64,000 bases of DNA from Candidatus Omnitrophota bacterium (GTDB lineage Bacteria > Omnitrophota > Gorgyraeia > Gygaellales > JAQTUX01). Both the position numbers and the translations under genes were made by a program. Location of the stretch: NCBI GenBank assembly GCA_028707125.1, contig JAQTUX010000001.1:248001-312000 (forward strand), written 5' to 3'. Below are positions 27,701 through 35,000 of the stretch, in pieces (position 1 is the first letter of the stretch; each line of letters opens with the position of its first letter). Under the pieces are notes generated by a model, which worked only from the letters and a program-made list of their open reading frames with translations, searched no databases and had not been told where the DNA came from.

Positions 27701-27817
27701 AGCGACCCTCCGGGCGTTGCCCTCGCCGGCGTAAAAGGGCTGTATAGGAAGGTGAAGGAGCAGGAGAGGGTGATTGAAGAGCTGGAGACAAGGATAGCGG
27801 CGTTGGAGAAGAAGTAA
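18791..27817 (+). CDS. Giant repetitive surface fibre protein with C-terminal S74 self-cleaving chaperone
   Basis: Protein of 3008 residues. A signal peptide (about 1-28, ending SSFA) is followed by a fibre head-like domain (EMYIQAKVTNKQGDAITG). A long repetitive body follows with 17 copies of a motif of the form VGIGTxxPxxxLxV, plus ELNYVDGVTSAIQTQL units typical of phage tail fibres and related surface proteins. The last 100 residues are a peptidase S74/intramolecular chaperone domain: QSSREKKENF aligns with the S-x-R-x-x-K cleavage motif (Ser 2907), and a final coiled coil ends EELETRIAALEKK. S74 domains trimerise fibres and then cut themselves off. No phage genes are nearby, so it is probably a cell-surface adhesin or appendage. 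Confidence 0.8.
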   Translation: MNAKRIDLSKVFILSLLSLLLSSIFWNSSFAAPPREMYIQAKVTNKQGDAITGSHSVIFRLYSASSGGTAIWTETQTVTVGTDGILGAYLGSSTALPTTLDFDSTYYLSIEVDSDGEMSPRIKLSAAPYGLGAYMIGGLEATSFLRSDAADTAAGNITFQKADPSLIFDVSTDDDTDFWLGVQDDAGEDDDDLFQIGGGTTPGTGPFLTLDTSGNLGIGTVAPTSKLYVVGDITATGSVSAASGSGGWIDDGTVVRLAASTDTVGIGTATPGSTLDVEGTLQLQSGASISEFSTDGTLADDSDTAVPTEKAVKTYVDTEIGGISQDKITEGDTTVEVVDTEDGYITLTEDNDEKMRITGGQVGIGTTAPGASLDVVGGSVRTDNQLISTVATGTAPLAVTSTTVVTNLNADTVDGSSAADFMAAGTDTWVDTTGDTMTGQLIMSGVASDITTGSNEHLALMPEGTGKVGIGTSSPGAMLEVAGDVLVDTTGADELDSVTTSDVTTSLAVATNPGGTGDVDGVIKLGKDDGGWQSIWYDASLRSNQGQFVFSRPIKVQGSSPALITFDDGSSTQTLTFDSTADKTLSYSDSMSVNALEIRAASPSVLSFGTGSNLVNLIYDPETDGIRFSRGVFDHDFRNRIKNGSFEAFSALEEFHNYDLTYSTDAAVYNTTAGYQGGWNNFAPDEWTYVSGKVFQQAPTFFESGFTDANITSTTYQQDFAEGRSSVRLAYDSGAPGIISQVISGLKPSTLYSVGVKMRVDTGGSAEVDIEGEDASTSTTLSANLTAAATDEMSVSSVSGFPAYGIVLIDSERISYAGLDADNNKFLRLARAVESTTAASHSSGATVGIAPFKVLTTSTDTTYAKFKGQFSTSASAGDVTIKLKATATDGTAAYFDTVQIVAGGTVPEYTSNTLVDTGDQTLYGSLRIGRASDEKGGILSVDKFVRARGIELFTDDPGLSGAIGGGAATQESSGIYPPGQGWNTNGSQATVTMYTTGTYASTAPQNRSYKVQIDTAGNTFSWWYMDDTTNWTNTVGGSAVAMSTNSAGTDLNAGVKVYFSAASGTANDSWYFSASNGTAYGGYDSYAQTAAYTAGETRIYKDGDPFSPYYNKMVFQSGATKVTLDQLAGTVATNATIYNPAIVGANSGGLTMYSSGSYTGSESRAYQVKISSQGVAGTSSDKFQFKYGVNDWGPVGGTSITGSQQSLGDGIFISFSESNYTNDGTITGGSSSNPDQWSFNVVAGSTSTSAGGWTDSGTDVYSSAVTDNVAIGTTVPGGYKLNVSGTANATTLTEGTNAVPNATDHLGFFAATTSAQLAGVLSDETGSGGVAVFATSPTIATPIISTSATVPLVIGGSATTSDLSLQTTSAAGEAGADMHFLVGNNGQTEAMTILNSGYVGIGSTVPTAALDINGNIQVSGTITGTVATAGGWTDAGTSMYPTNVDDNVAIGTTDPGSYDLNVAGTANMGTLSIGGTAVTASATELNFVDGVTSAIQTQLDSKSAASDTLTGLVQSTAAGTSYITGGSVGIGTTSPQYLLDVDKSATGNYIAHIKNSGTASYGLFIEAGTDTGDYIVSVASKTGSNKFVIRGDGNVGIGTVAPTALLDVNGTANVNTLSIGDTTITPTAAELNFVDGVTSAIQTQLDAKVGTSTAFIGDVTGAYNATVVGNDSHDHTASTISGLGVSDFTSAAISQWTNDSNFITAASTITGLIQSTAAGTSYITGGSVGIGTAVPGGKLDIYADQSTEYALVARNTADANQITHAFDASAGNALFRLWDVNGGLNVNLAASGNSYLNGGNVGIGTAVPGSALEVQGNVTLNDRLIMSGDSIGATVDTAYNTIKGAIGPTINGLTLTGALVDSNFSDDNANITNVYGLKIATAVTGQYTTTNAYGLYVDQPTGATNNYGAYINGNLIVSGTITGTVAAAGGWTDAGTSLYNTELTDKVGIGTATPSQLLDVNGIANVNTLSIGDTTVTSTAAELNILDGVTATATELNYVDGVTSAIQTQLNAKVGTATSFSGDVTGAYNATVVGNDSHDHTASTISGLGVSDFTSAAISQWTNDSNFITAASTITGLIQSTAAGTSYITGGDVGIGTAVPGEKLHVYKESLTDNSQAKLLKLEGKFNDASIDSDDVIGISVKAVNSSGGSGENMIIGGSWGGSAVNTLLAVDGGNVGIGTTVPAAKLHVSAPAVIAGGFYSVAANDADADIWGISTTYYPSHGTAANQWGIKWQSTPNAFSFVGNGSEKLNIDVDTAGHISMVVNGGNVGIGSAVPVAKLDVVGTAEVDGLSIGGTAVTPTAAELNYVDGVTSAIQTQLDAKVGTATSFSGDVTGAYNATVVGNDSHDHTTSTISGLGVADFSSANISQWTNDSGYFNTSNDGAGSGLDADMVDGLHPTQFFNAHGQNHGTYTDFNTPTDFGFRYIVGTTNGPGIAGASQYYNLGIGLGNDYAYTSYAMQLAIPRNLSTPYISVRYRENGAWGSWYKIYAGYADTAAALSSMNISQFTNNSGYFNTSNDGAGSGLDADLLDGQSSAYYMTAATDNWVNTTGDTMSGNLYFNNYGLGVIGTYSDIRYQGVFAMGDAYKLALDGTTSGTLYGIAWTHSNIGGQSKAGLSHQALFMTNGVTQTAIGTGIWTLGGYTQSGTSTNAFMGSVGIGTVAPGAKLHVTSANTGAGLLRLDNTGGSAGDVNGVDFYHNNGTYLQAFIRDEILSSWPTKLHFGVASTSNNAATKMTIQGSNGYVGIGTVSPAAHLQVGTGTPGSATGAGDLYVASDLEVDSTAYLDLDARVGRDFIGTAATSYMYMTGTLTVDLDNDNNGTDKFSIRDGGNTEIFYVNEDNGGGGNVVAKGVTEGSYIGLFKGLGSLPGYGSSRYPTLKTDYSYLYFSVAGAYSAYMGSNGVLTAQSSREKKENFKELDFDNVLAKIDKMPVMEWNYKNEEDSIKHIGPFAEDFHALFGLNGTDNTMIGHSDPPGVALAGVKGLYRKVKEQERVIEELETRIAALEKK
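23641..25911 (+). repeat. Near-identical internal repeats in the fibre gene
   Basis: Three blocks (about 23641-23990, 24690-25080 and 25660-25911) repeat the same order of segments: the ELNxxDGVTSAIQTQL unit, DVTGAYNATVVGNDSHDHT, then a serine-rich segment with SQWTNDS. DNA identity is high, for example GGCGCCTACAACGCCACAG in all three. Unique segments between blocks (about 24240-24530 and 25090-25310) are AT-rich. The pattern suggests recent duplication plus insertion of foreign modules. Confidence 0.8.
27509..27814 (+). other. S74 chaperone/autoproteolysis domain of the fibre protein
   Basis: It encodes the last 102 residues. The predicted cut lies at or next to Ser 2907 in AQSSREKKENF. 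Lys 2911/2912 are candidates for the catalytic Lys. Hallmarks of the family follow: MPVMEWNYK, HIGPFAEDF and a C-terminal coiled coil (GLYRKVKEQERVIEEL). Asp after the catalytic Ser, usual in the family, is Ser here. Confidence 0.75.
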
Positions 27818-27825
27818 GACCAAAA

Positions 27826-28407
27826 GCGTATATCAGATTATCAGTGTGTCAGTTAGAGTTTATCAGTTTATCAGAATATCAGAGAGAATGACCAATGTCC
27901 AATTTACCAATGACGAATGAAATCACAATGACTCAAATCCCAAATAGAAAGTATGATTTGCGGGAGAGAACTGCTAAATTTGGAGAAAACATAGTTAATT
28001 TCGCGAAGAGCATACCTGAAAATAGTGTGAATAGGCCATTAATAAGTCAGCTAGTAAGGGCAGGTACGAGCGTAGGAGCTAATTATTGTGAAGCAGACGA
28101 TGCCTCAACAAGGAAGGACTTCTTTTACAAAATTGGGACCTGTAGGAGAGAATCAAAAGAGTCTAAGCATTGGCTTAGGATGATAACGACTGCTGTGCCT
28201 TCTTTGAAGGCTGAAGCCGAACTGTTCTTAAACGAGGCTCAAGAGTTAAATTTGATATTTTCCGCCATTATTAATAGGGCCGGAAAACGTTAATTGGGTA
28301 TTGGGATTTGGACATTCATTCGTCATTGGGATTTGGTAATTGTGGCTTAAGCTGATATACCGTTCTCTGATGTTCTCTAACTGATAAACTGATGTTCTGA
28401 TATACGC
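27826..28407 (+). mobile_element. IVP gene inside nested inverted repeats (582 bp)
   Basis: The outer arms begin GCGTATATCAG (27826-27836) and end with its exact complement CTGATATACGC (28397-28407). They are made of TTATCAG/CTGATAA units and remain complementary inward (CAGTTAGAG versus CTCTAACTG). Inside them sit a second pair of arms: ATGACCAATGTCC...AATCCCAAA (27888-27945) and AATTGGGTATTGGG...TTTGGTAATTG (about 28292-28343), made of CCAATGAC/GTCATTGG units. The four-helix-bundle gene fills the centre. The structure suggests one palindromic element inserted in another, or layered growth. No transposase was seen. Confidence 0.65.
27895..28293 (+). CDS. Four-helix-bundle protein of the 23S rRNA IVP (S23) / bAvd-like family
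   Basis: Protein of 132 residues. The family pattern is clear: DLRERTAKFGENIVNFAKS, LISQLVRAGTSVGANYCEA, a DF..K..TCRRESKES segment and HWLRMI. These proteins occur inside intervening sequences of bacterial 23S rRNA genes, and a related protein (bAvd) works with diversity-generating retroelements; how stand-alone copies act is not known. Here no rRNA, reverse transcriptase or template repeat is nearby. The first 15 or so residues (MTNEITMTQIPN) are translated from the inverted repeat itself, so ATG 27895, 27910 and 27928 are all possible starts. Confidence 0.8.
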   Translation: MSNLPMTNEITMTQIPNRKYDLRERTAKFGENIVNFAKSIPENSVNRPLISQLVRAGTSVGANYCEADDASTRKDFFYKIGTCRRESKESKHWLRMITTAVPSLKAEAELFLNEAQELNLIFSAIINRAGKR

Positions 28408-28462
28408 AGTTAACCCTGATAACCTTTACTTATCCGTAACCATAACCGATAAACGTAACCCA
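28408..28462 (+). repeat. Short CCGTAACC / TAACCCTGATAACC repeat remnant
   Basis: Just outside the IVP element lies a run of units (TTAACCCTGATAACC, ATCCGTAACCATAACCGAT, AAACGTAACCC) resembling the right arm of the palindrome at 6620-6745. A matching left arm was not found, so it looks like a fragment. The next 100 bases hold the candidate promoter for the large cluster. Confidence 0.4.
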
Positions 28463-28488
28463 ATACCCGTTCCCTCCCTAGATTTTCA

Positions 28489-28517
28489 TTGTAAAAGCCG
28501 CGAAAATATGATATAAA
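28489..28517 (+). promoter_or_regulatory. Candidate promoter of the exporter/radical SAM cluster
   Basis: TTGTAA (28489-28494) and TATAAA (28512-28517) are separated by exactly 17 bases. The -10 context (GATATAAAAT) is the same as in the promoter at 17051. The predicted start near 28524 leaves a leader of about 47 bases, with AGGAG at 28552-28556 somewhat far (14 bases) from ATG 28571. No other promoter-sized gap occurs in the following 35 kb. Confidence 0.55.
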
Positions 28518-28570
28518 ATCAGTTATACACCGAGTCCCGAGCCCTCCCAGCAGGAGACAATTAATACAAG

Positions 28571-29347
28571 ATGTCCGGTTATTTTCTGAGGCTAATCAAG
28601 GCGCGGCATATTCTGCGAAGCATGGTCCTGAAGAACTTGAAGGACAAATATGTCGGCTCAACACTGGGTATCTTCTGGGCGGTGATAAACCCCCTGTTGA
28701 TCATGTCGGCCGTATCCTTTGTTTTCACTCAGGTGATGCAAACCCCGATACGGCGCTACCCGCTGCTGGTATTAAGCGCCTACCTTCCCTGGAATTTCTT
28801 CGTTAACTCCGCCACTGAAAGCGCCGCCTGCATAAGGCAGAATCAAGGCATACTCTCTCAATACACCATCCCCCGCGAGGCCATACCCGTATCAGTCGCG
28901 CTCGCCGATTTCCTGAACTTTTTATTCGGATTCGCGGCGATGCTGCCGATATTCATCTTCATGAACAGGGGGGCCGCGGGATGCCTGTGGCTGCTGCCTT
29001 TGGTAATGGCCCTGCATCTGGCATTCACCGTCGGGATCTCCTTATTGTTCAGCATCATCAATATATATTTCAGGGATTTTTCCCAGCTCCTGGGAGTGGG
29101 AATGCTGTTCTGGTTCTGGGTCACGCCGGTCTTCTACACCCTGGAGATGATGCCTGCCGGCCTTCGCGGGGCATTCCTGGCCAACCCCGCCACATGCTAT
29201 ACGGTTATTTACAGGGAATTATTATATAACGGCCGCTGCGGCGGCATATCCATGTGGGTATTGGCCGTTATCTTCGCTTTGGCGAGTTTGGCGGGTGGAT
29301 ACATCTTATTTGCCGCCAAAGAAAAGGATATCCTCAAGCATATTTAG
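28571..29347 (+). CDS. ABC-2 type polymer exporter permease (Wzm/TagG/KpsM-like)
   Basis: Integral membrane protein of 258 residues with about six helices, of the ABC-2 export family that moves O-antigen, teichoic acid or capsule across the inner membrane. Diagnostic features: the amphipathic N-terminus ending in KDKYVGSTLGIFWAVINPLL, the LPWNFF segment, IINIYFRDFSQLLG, and FWVTPVFY near the end. It is the first gene of the cluster and stops directly before its ATPase partner. The polymer exported is unknown; no glycosyltransferase is recognisable in the window, so polymer synthesis must be encoded elsewhere or be of another type. Confidence 0.88.
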   Translation: MSGYFLRLIKARHILRSMVLKNLKDKYVGSTLGIFWAVINPLLIMSAVSFVFTQVMQTPIRRYPLLVLSAYLPWNFFVNSATESAACIRQNQGILSQYTIPREAIPVSVALADFLNFLFGFAAMLPIFIFMNRGAAGCLWLLPLVMALHLAFTVGISLLFSIINIYFRDFSQLLGVGMLFWFWVTPVFYTLEMMPAGLRGAFLANPATCYTVIYRELLYNGRCGGISMWVLAVIFALASLAGGYILFAAKEKDILKHI

Positions 29348-32059
29348 ATGATAACGCTGGAAGACGTTTGGCTGAAATACAGGATAGCGTTCAAGGAAGG
29401 CGCGAGGGCCGTTTGCGAGGATTTCTGGGCGCTTAAGGGCATAGACCTGAATGTCGGCAAGGGAGAGTGTTTCGCGGTCATCGGAGAGAACGGCTCAGGC
29501 AAGACCACGCTCCTGAGGGTGATCAGCGGCATGCTAATGCCTGACAAGGGCAGGGTGCGCCTGGGAGGAAGGGTCGCCGGGCTTATGGAGATACAGGCCG
29601 GTTTCCATCCTGAACTGACCGGCAGGGAGAATATCTACAATATCTCGGCGCTTTCAGGCCTGAGCGCCGATGAGACAGGCGCCTGTTACGCGGACATGGT
29701 TGAGTTTGCCGCCATCGGCAGGTTCATCAACGCCCCGGTAAAGACATACTCCCAGGGCATGCTTGTGCGCCTTGCCTTTGCCATAGCCATACACGCGCGC
29801 ACCGACATATTGCTGGTTGACGACATATTCGCGGTAGGCGATATTTATGCCCGGCGCAAGTGCATTAATAAGATGTTTGAGCTGAAGGATAAGGGCCTGA
29901 CCATTATTTTTGTTTCTCATGACCTGGATATTGCCAGGCGGCTGTGTAAAAGAGGCGTGCTGCTCAGGGAAGGCAGGGTTATCAGGGCCGGTTCAATAGA
30001 CGGACTCGTCAGTTATTATCTTGAGACGGTAGGCAATAAGGAAGGTATAGCCCTGCTGCAAAAAGGGCGGCTGGCAATTATTTTTAATAACGGCAAGCTG
30101 ATCATCAGGTGGAACGACTCCGCTCTTACCAAGGGCGCGGCCGGGCATACGGTGATGAGCTCTTCGGGCAGGACATATCAGTCAGATACCGCCTCCTGGA
30201 TTATCCGGCAGCCGGCGGCAGCCGATGAGATCGTTGCCGTAGGCAGGTGGCCGGATATGCCGGCTGAGCTTATCTGGAAGATACGCTGCCGCGGCGAAAA
30301 GGAATTCAGCTGGGATGTAACTCTGCAGGCGCGCGCACAGGCCCGGATAGAGGATTACACGGCCAGATTGATCCTGACCGACGAATACGAGGGCTGGTTT
30401 ACATCGCAGGAGGAATACGTTTTTCCGGAGGCGTTCCTGCATGAGAACGAATGGCAGAGCCGCCGGATAGACGATCATCTTAACTGGCTGATAGGGTTAA
30501 AGACGGGAGCCGATAGCGGCGAAGGCCTGCCAACGCTTGTTTTAGACAGCTCAGGCGCGGATAAACAGGGCGCCTGCCAGATCGGCAATACCGGCATTGA
30601 GGCCTCTGCCAGAGGTATTCAGTTCAATTACGTTAATCCGGAACCAGAGCATGCCGCGGGCAGCTATAAGTTTTTTTCAACCGGCGTGAAGTTATTTGAG
30701 GAGCGGGACAGGCAGGATTTTGAATGTTATATGGCGCGGGCAAGGCAGGCCGGCAGGCGCAGGATCATCAGCCGCGGCCCGCTCGCCCTGTGTTGCGGGC
30801 AGCGCAAAATAGAGATTTTCCTGCGGGATGCGCTTTTAAGCAGCGGCGCGGGGCTGGATACGAAATTCATCTGGCAGGGCCGTACCTACAGCGCCGCCGG
30901 AGGTAACTGGTCCGTAGAAAAAGAAGGAGATAATTATCTTGTAGTTAATATCTTTTGGGGGCCCGAAGCGCCTTTTTTCCAGGTATGGAGAATGGAACTG
31001 CGGGATGAGTCCGCCATTTTCTGGCAGGCGGATATGGAAATAAGAGATGGGCTGGAGATCAGGAACAGGCAGGTTGAGCTTTTTCTCAGCGGCCGATATG
31101 ACAGGTGGTTTACGCCTTCGGAAAACGGCGACTTTGGGGCAGTGGAAAAAAAAGGCAACACAGTCATACTAAGTAAATACATAAACGATTTTTCCGGCGT
31201 AGAACAGTCCTGCCTTATGCCGGCGGTTACCTTCGCCAATCAAGACGGCCGCGCCAGAGTGTCGTATATTTCCCGGGGCCAGGACAAGGAATTAAATACG
31301 AAGCTGCATTATCTGGAGATAGATCCCGCCGCTGACGCGGCGCTTGAAGCAGGCAGGCACGCCTTTTTTAAGGGGGCCATAAGGATAGCGCCCAGGCAGG
31401 GACAAAAAGGCGTTGACGCGGTTGTCAATAATAACGGCGCGGCCGCGGCGATAAATTTTAACGGCGTTTCTCTGGATTTCAGGCACGGCAGGATGCGTCT
31501 TTTCTATGAAGGCGTTGAATTGACAAAAGGGCTGGGCCTTTACTCTGCGGTTTTGCATGAAGGCAACTGGCATGATTCTTCGCAGGGACTATGGAAGGTC
31601 GAGGCCTCGGACAGGGAAAGGTTCGTCGCCGTGGGCCGCTGGCCGTGGCTGCCTGTCAGGCAGGAATGGGAAGTAACGCTATTGGATGGCCGCGATATCA
31701 TCTGGCGCATAACCAGGGATACCCGGGACGGCTTTGATCCCGACAAGGAGCAGGTTAACCTGATGCTGTCGGATAATTACCGGGAGTGGTTTGTCCGGGA
31801 AAGGGCGCGGGGAAGGTTTCCCGAAGAGTTTGCCGAGCATACCCGCGGCGGGTTCTGGGAGCGGTTATGGTCGGCGGCAGCGCAGTCGCCGGTCGGCGCC
31901 AAAGGGCCTGGGCTGCCGTCTGTCCTCCTGGACTGTTCAGAGAGCCCGGTTCCCGGCCGCCTGTGCATTGAGAACACGGACGCGTTATTCAAGGCCAGGG
32001 TCCTGCAGTGCGAATCGGCGCAGCAAAAACATTTTAGCGGAAAGATAAAGATATGCTGA
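29348..32059 (+). CDS. Wzt-like exporter ATPase with three copies of a new C-terminal domain
   Basis: Protein of 903 residues. Residues 1 to about 230 are an ABC ATPase of the polysaccharide-export type: Walker A GENGSGKT (47-54 or close), signature YSQGM (134-138), Walker B DILLVDD with Asp159 where the catalytic Glu is expected, and H-loop His191. The remaining 670 residues are far longer than the single beta-sandwich of classical Wzt. They form three related domains (about 236-450, 475-705 and 715-903) sharing VAVGRWP, LTKG.GLYS, LSDNY.EWF, RFPEEF and LPSVLLD motifs. In Wzt the C-terminal domain binds the polymer, so these are probable polymer-binding units. The same domain occurs in the next two gene products. 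Confidence 0.82.
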   Translation: MITLEDVWLKYRIAFKEGARAVCEDFWALKGIDLNVGKGECFAVIGENGSGKTTLLRVISGMLMPDKGRVRLGGRVAGLMEIQAGFHPELTGRENIYNISALSGLSADETGACYADMVEFAAIGRFINAPVKTYSQGMLVRLAFAIAIHARTDILLVDDIFAVGDIYARRKCINKMFELKDKGLTIIFVSHDLDIARRLCKRGVLLREGRVIRAGSIDGLVSYYLETVGNKEGIALLQKGRLAIIFNNGKLIIRWNDSALTKGAAGHTVMSSSGRTYQSDTASWIIRQPAAADEIVAVGRWPDMPAELIWKIRCRGEKEFSWDVTLQARAQARIEDYTARLILTDEYEGWFTSQEEYVFPEAFLHENEWQSRRIDDHLNWLIGLKTGADSGEGLPTLVLDSSGADKQGACQIGNTGIEASARGIQFNYVNPEPEHAAGSYKFFSTGVKLFEERDRQDFECYMARARQAGRRRIISRGPLALCCGQRKIEIFLRDALLSSGAGLDTKFIWQGRTYSAAGGNWSVEKEGDNYLVVNIFWGPEAPFFQVWRMELRDESAIFWQADMEIRDGLEIRNRQVELFLSGRYDRWFTPSENGDFGAVEKKGNTVILSKYINDFSGVEQSCLMPAVTFANQDGRARVSYISRGQDKELNTKLHYLEIDPAADAALEAGRHAFFKGAIRIAPRQGQKGVDAVVNNNGAAAAINFNGVSLDFRHGRMRLFYEGVELTKGLGLYSAVLHEGNWHDSSQGLWKVEASDRERFVAVGRWPWLPVRQEWEVTLLDGRDIIWRITRDTRDGFDPDKEQVNLMLSDNYREWFVRERARGRFPEEFAEHTRGGFWERLWSAAAQSPVGAKGPGLPSVLLDCSESPVPGRLCIENTDALFKARVLQCESAQQKHFSGKIKIC

Positions 32060-35000
32060 AGGGCCTTTTATTTAATAACAGGAACAGGCGCGCGATAGAA
32101 CGCGCCGGCATAAAAATAGATATTGATGAAGAGCGCCGCTTCAGGATCTACCATAACGGCAGCGAGCTCAGCAAGCTGCAGGGCATGCGCGTCTGTTTGT
32201 TTTCAGAGGGCAGATGGCACTATTTTCCCGCCAAAGACAGTATCTTGAAGATAAGCAGGCCCGATGAAACCAGTTTTAGTTTGCGGCTTTACAATAGAAC
32301 GCTGCCTGTTGTCCTGCATTGGGGAATGGAGCTGGGTGAGGGCAGCCGGTTGAAATGGAGCGTGGAATTAGAGCTAAAGGGGCCCATACGGCTGGATGCC
32401 GTGAAGGCCGTAGTGCTCCTCAGCCGTTCCTATAAAAGCTGGTTCTCTTATTCCGGCGCTAAAGAGGGCCTGTTCGCTGATAGCGCCGGAGAATTCCGGC
32501 AGGAGATCGGTATTGCCGATTCTGATTTTTTAAGCATTGGCGCGGACAGGCCGGAAATTGCCACGCTGCTGTTAAGGGCGGTTGATTCGCCTTTAAATGT
32601 TTCTTTGTGTAACACGGATGATCTGTCTTCCTCGCGTGAAGTTGATCTCTGCTGCAACGGGCAGAAGGAATTTTATGCCCCCGGCAGGCACTCTTGTTTT
32701 CAGGCGGTTATTGAACTCTGCGGGGATAAGTCCGCAGTAGAAAATATCATTCAGGATGTAAAAGGCAGAAAGAGGCGCGAAGAAGAAGAGGCGCTGCGTA
32801 AAAAGGAAGAGGAGCGCCTGGCGGAAGAAGAACAGCGCCGGCTAGAGGAAGAACGCCTGCGCCAGGAGGAACAAAGGCGCCTGGAAGAAGAGCGCCGAAA
32901 ACAGGAAGAGCTCAAGCGCCTGGAAGAAGAGCGCCTGAGAATTGAGCGCGCGCGGGACCGGCAGCGGCGCACGCTTGAGGCGGGTGATTTCAGGATTTAT
33001 TTTGACTACAATAACCGTTTCCATTTCTACCACAGGAATGAGGAGTTTACCAAGGCGCATGGCCTGCATACGGGTATATTTTCAGAGGGCCGCTGGTATG
33101 GTTCGGCGGATTCAGAGGCCGCTATAGAGAATAGTGAGCCGGGTAGATTAAGGATCAATTTCAGGCACAGACATCTGCCCGTTATTCAATCCTGGGACCT
33201 GCGGTTAGATTCCGCGGGAGTAATCAGGTGGAGCGTTGATATGCGGCTTGAGCAGCCGTTAAGGATAGAGCGCAGGAACGCCTGCCTGTTTTTGTCCCGC
33301 GCCTATGACAGGTGGCTTGCGCCTCCGGACGCGGGGGCGTTCCCCGCGGCATTCGGCCTGCAATGGCAGATGGCCAGCCCTTCGGAGAGCAGGCCGGGCT
33401 TTATAGGGCTGACGTCCGGGATGAAGCAGCTGCCGGGCATAACATTAAAGGGCTCCGAAGACGGCGGCCGCCTGGCTGTTCATAACGCGGATATGGATGT
33501 CTCATCCCGCGTCCTTGAGGAGCGTTTTGAAGAGCGCGTAGAGTTTTACAAGGCAGGCGATTACTCTTTCTCGCGGGCGGTCATCCGGCTTTATAATGAT
33601 AACGCGGCCATCGAGGGCGCGTTCAAAGAGGCGGAAGAAAAAGAGAACGCGCTCAGAGAGTTGCGCAAAGAGCGGCTGAGGCGCGCCGCCGGGCTAAGGC
33701 AGGGGAGAAAAGAATTTGAGGGGCTGCGCCTGCGCCCCGCGGCCTCGCGCGTCGTTATTTACGGCGATTCCCAGGGCCTGCACGATAAGATCAGCGGCGA
33801 GGCAGGCGGTTTTAACAGGGCCGTAGCGTGCATTAAGGCAGAAAGCGGCACAGCCGCGGTAGGTATCTCACGGTTTAATTTCTTCAAGATCCATGAGGTC
33901 GTCCAGTTCATCTCTACTTTGAGGAACGCGCGGATCGATACGCGCCCTGTCTGCCTGCCGCTGTTTCCGGCAAGCGGTATTTACTCCAGTTTTCTTAATT
34001 ACATAAAGGAGATCAAATCTCTCGTCGCAGGAAAGGGCATCGAACTTTTCTTAAAAGACGTTGATCTGCTCAAACTCCTGCAGGCTGTGTCTTCGCAGTC
34101 CAATAGAGATAACGAGAGGGACCTGCTGCGGCTTCTGGGGCTGATAGCCGAGCATCCCTTTATCGGGCCGCAGACGCTGGTCCTCGACACAACGCATAAA
34201 TGCAATACAAACTGCGCCCATTGCTGGATACACAACCCCCGCAGCAAGACGCCCCCCGCCGTGCTCGAATCAAAGATGGACGACCGCCTGTACAGGAAGA
34301 TCATTGACGACGCGGCAGCCATTTTGAGCGACGAGGTCATAATACAGGGCGACGGAGAGCCGCTTCTGGACGACCGCTTTATCGAGATGGCGCGTTACGC
34401 CAGGGACAAGGGGTTAAAGGTCCTGTTCTTTACCAACGGCATACTCCTGGATGAGGCGACGGCTAAATGCCTGATAGACCTGGAGGTCAATGAGATATTC
34501 TGCAGCCTGCCCGCCGGGACCGACCTGACCTACAGCTGGATAAATTCGCGGCAGTCAAAAGACACCTTCCACAGGATCGTCGGCAATCTGAAAAACCTGA
34601 TCTCCCTGAGGAACGGCTCGGGCAGGCCCCTGCCGCTTTTGCAGATGACCCACGTGATACACAATATGAATTGCCATGAGATCGAGCAGATGTCCGCTGT
34701 TGACGCGGACATAGGCGCGGACAGGGCACGCTTCTACCTGGCCCGCCTTGACGAGAACATCGCGCATTTAAAGATACTATCTTCACAGGTAGAGGCGCTA
34801 AAGGCATCCCTGCGGAAGGCCGCCGCGTTGCTTAAAGAAAGCAAAATAGACCTGCAGGACAATATTTTTTTCCAGCTGGACAATTATCAGCCGGAGACCG
34901 GTTACTGGTCGCAGGGCCGTTTTCTTGAAACGGGCTGCCCGGTGGGGTGGTTTTTCGCGCTGATATTGGCTGGAGGAGAATTGAGCATGTGCTGCCATAT

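Noticed and set aside
18791-27817. Prophage tail-fibre gene
   Set aside because: No capsid, portal, terminase, tail or lysis gene is nearby, and the protein has a bacterial signal peptide.
27826-28407. Diversity-generating retroelement, because the four-helix protein is related to bAvd
   Set aside because: No reverse transcriptase, template repeat or variable repeat was found in the window.
32751-32972. Minus-strand Arg/Ser-rich reading frame
   Set aside because: It is the antisense image of the Glu/Arg-rich coiled coil of the gene at 32053; the same applies to the Ser-rich frames opposite the secretin coiled coil at 11157-12989.
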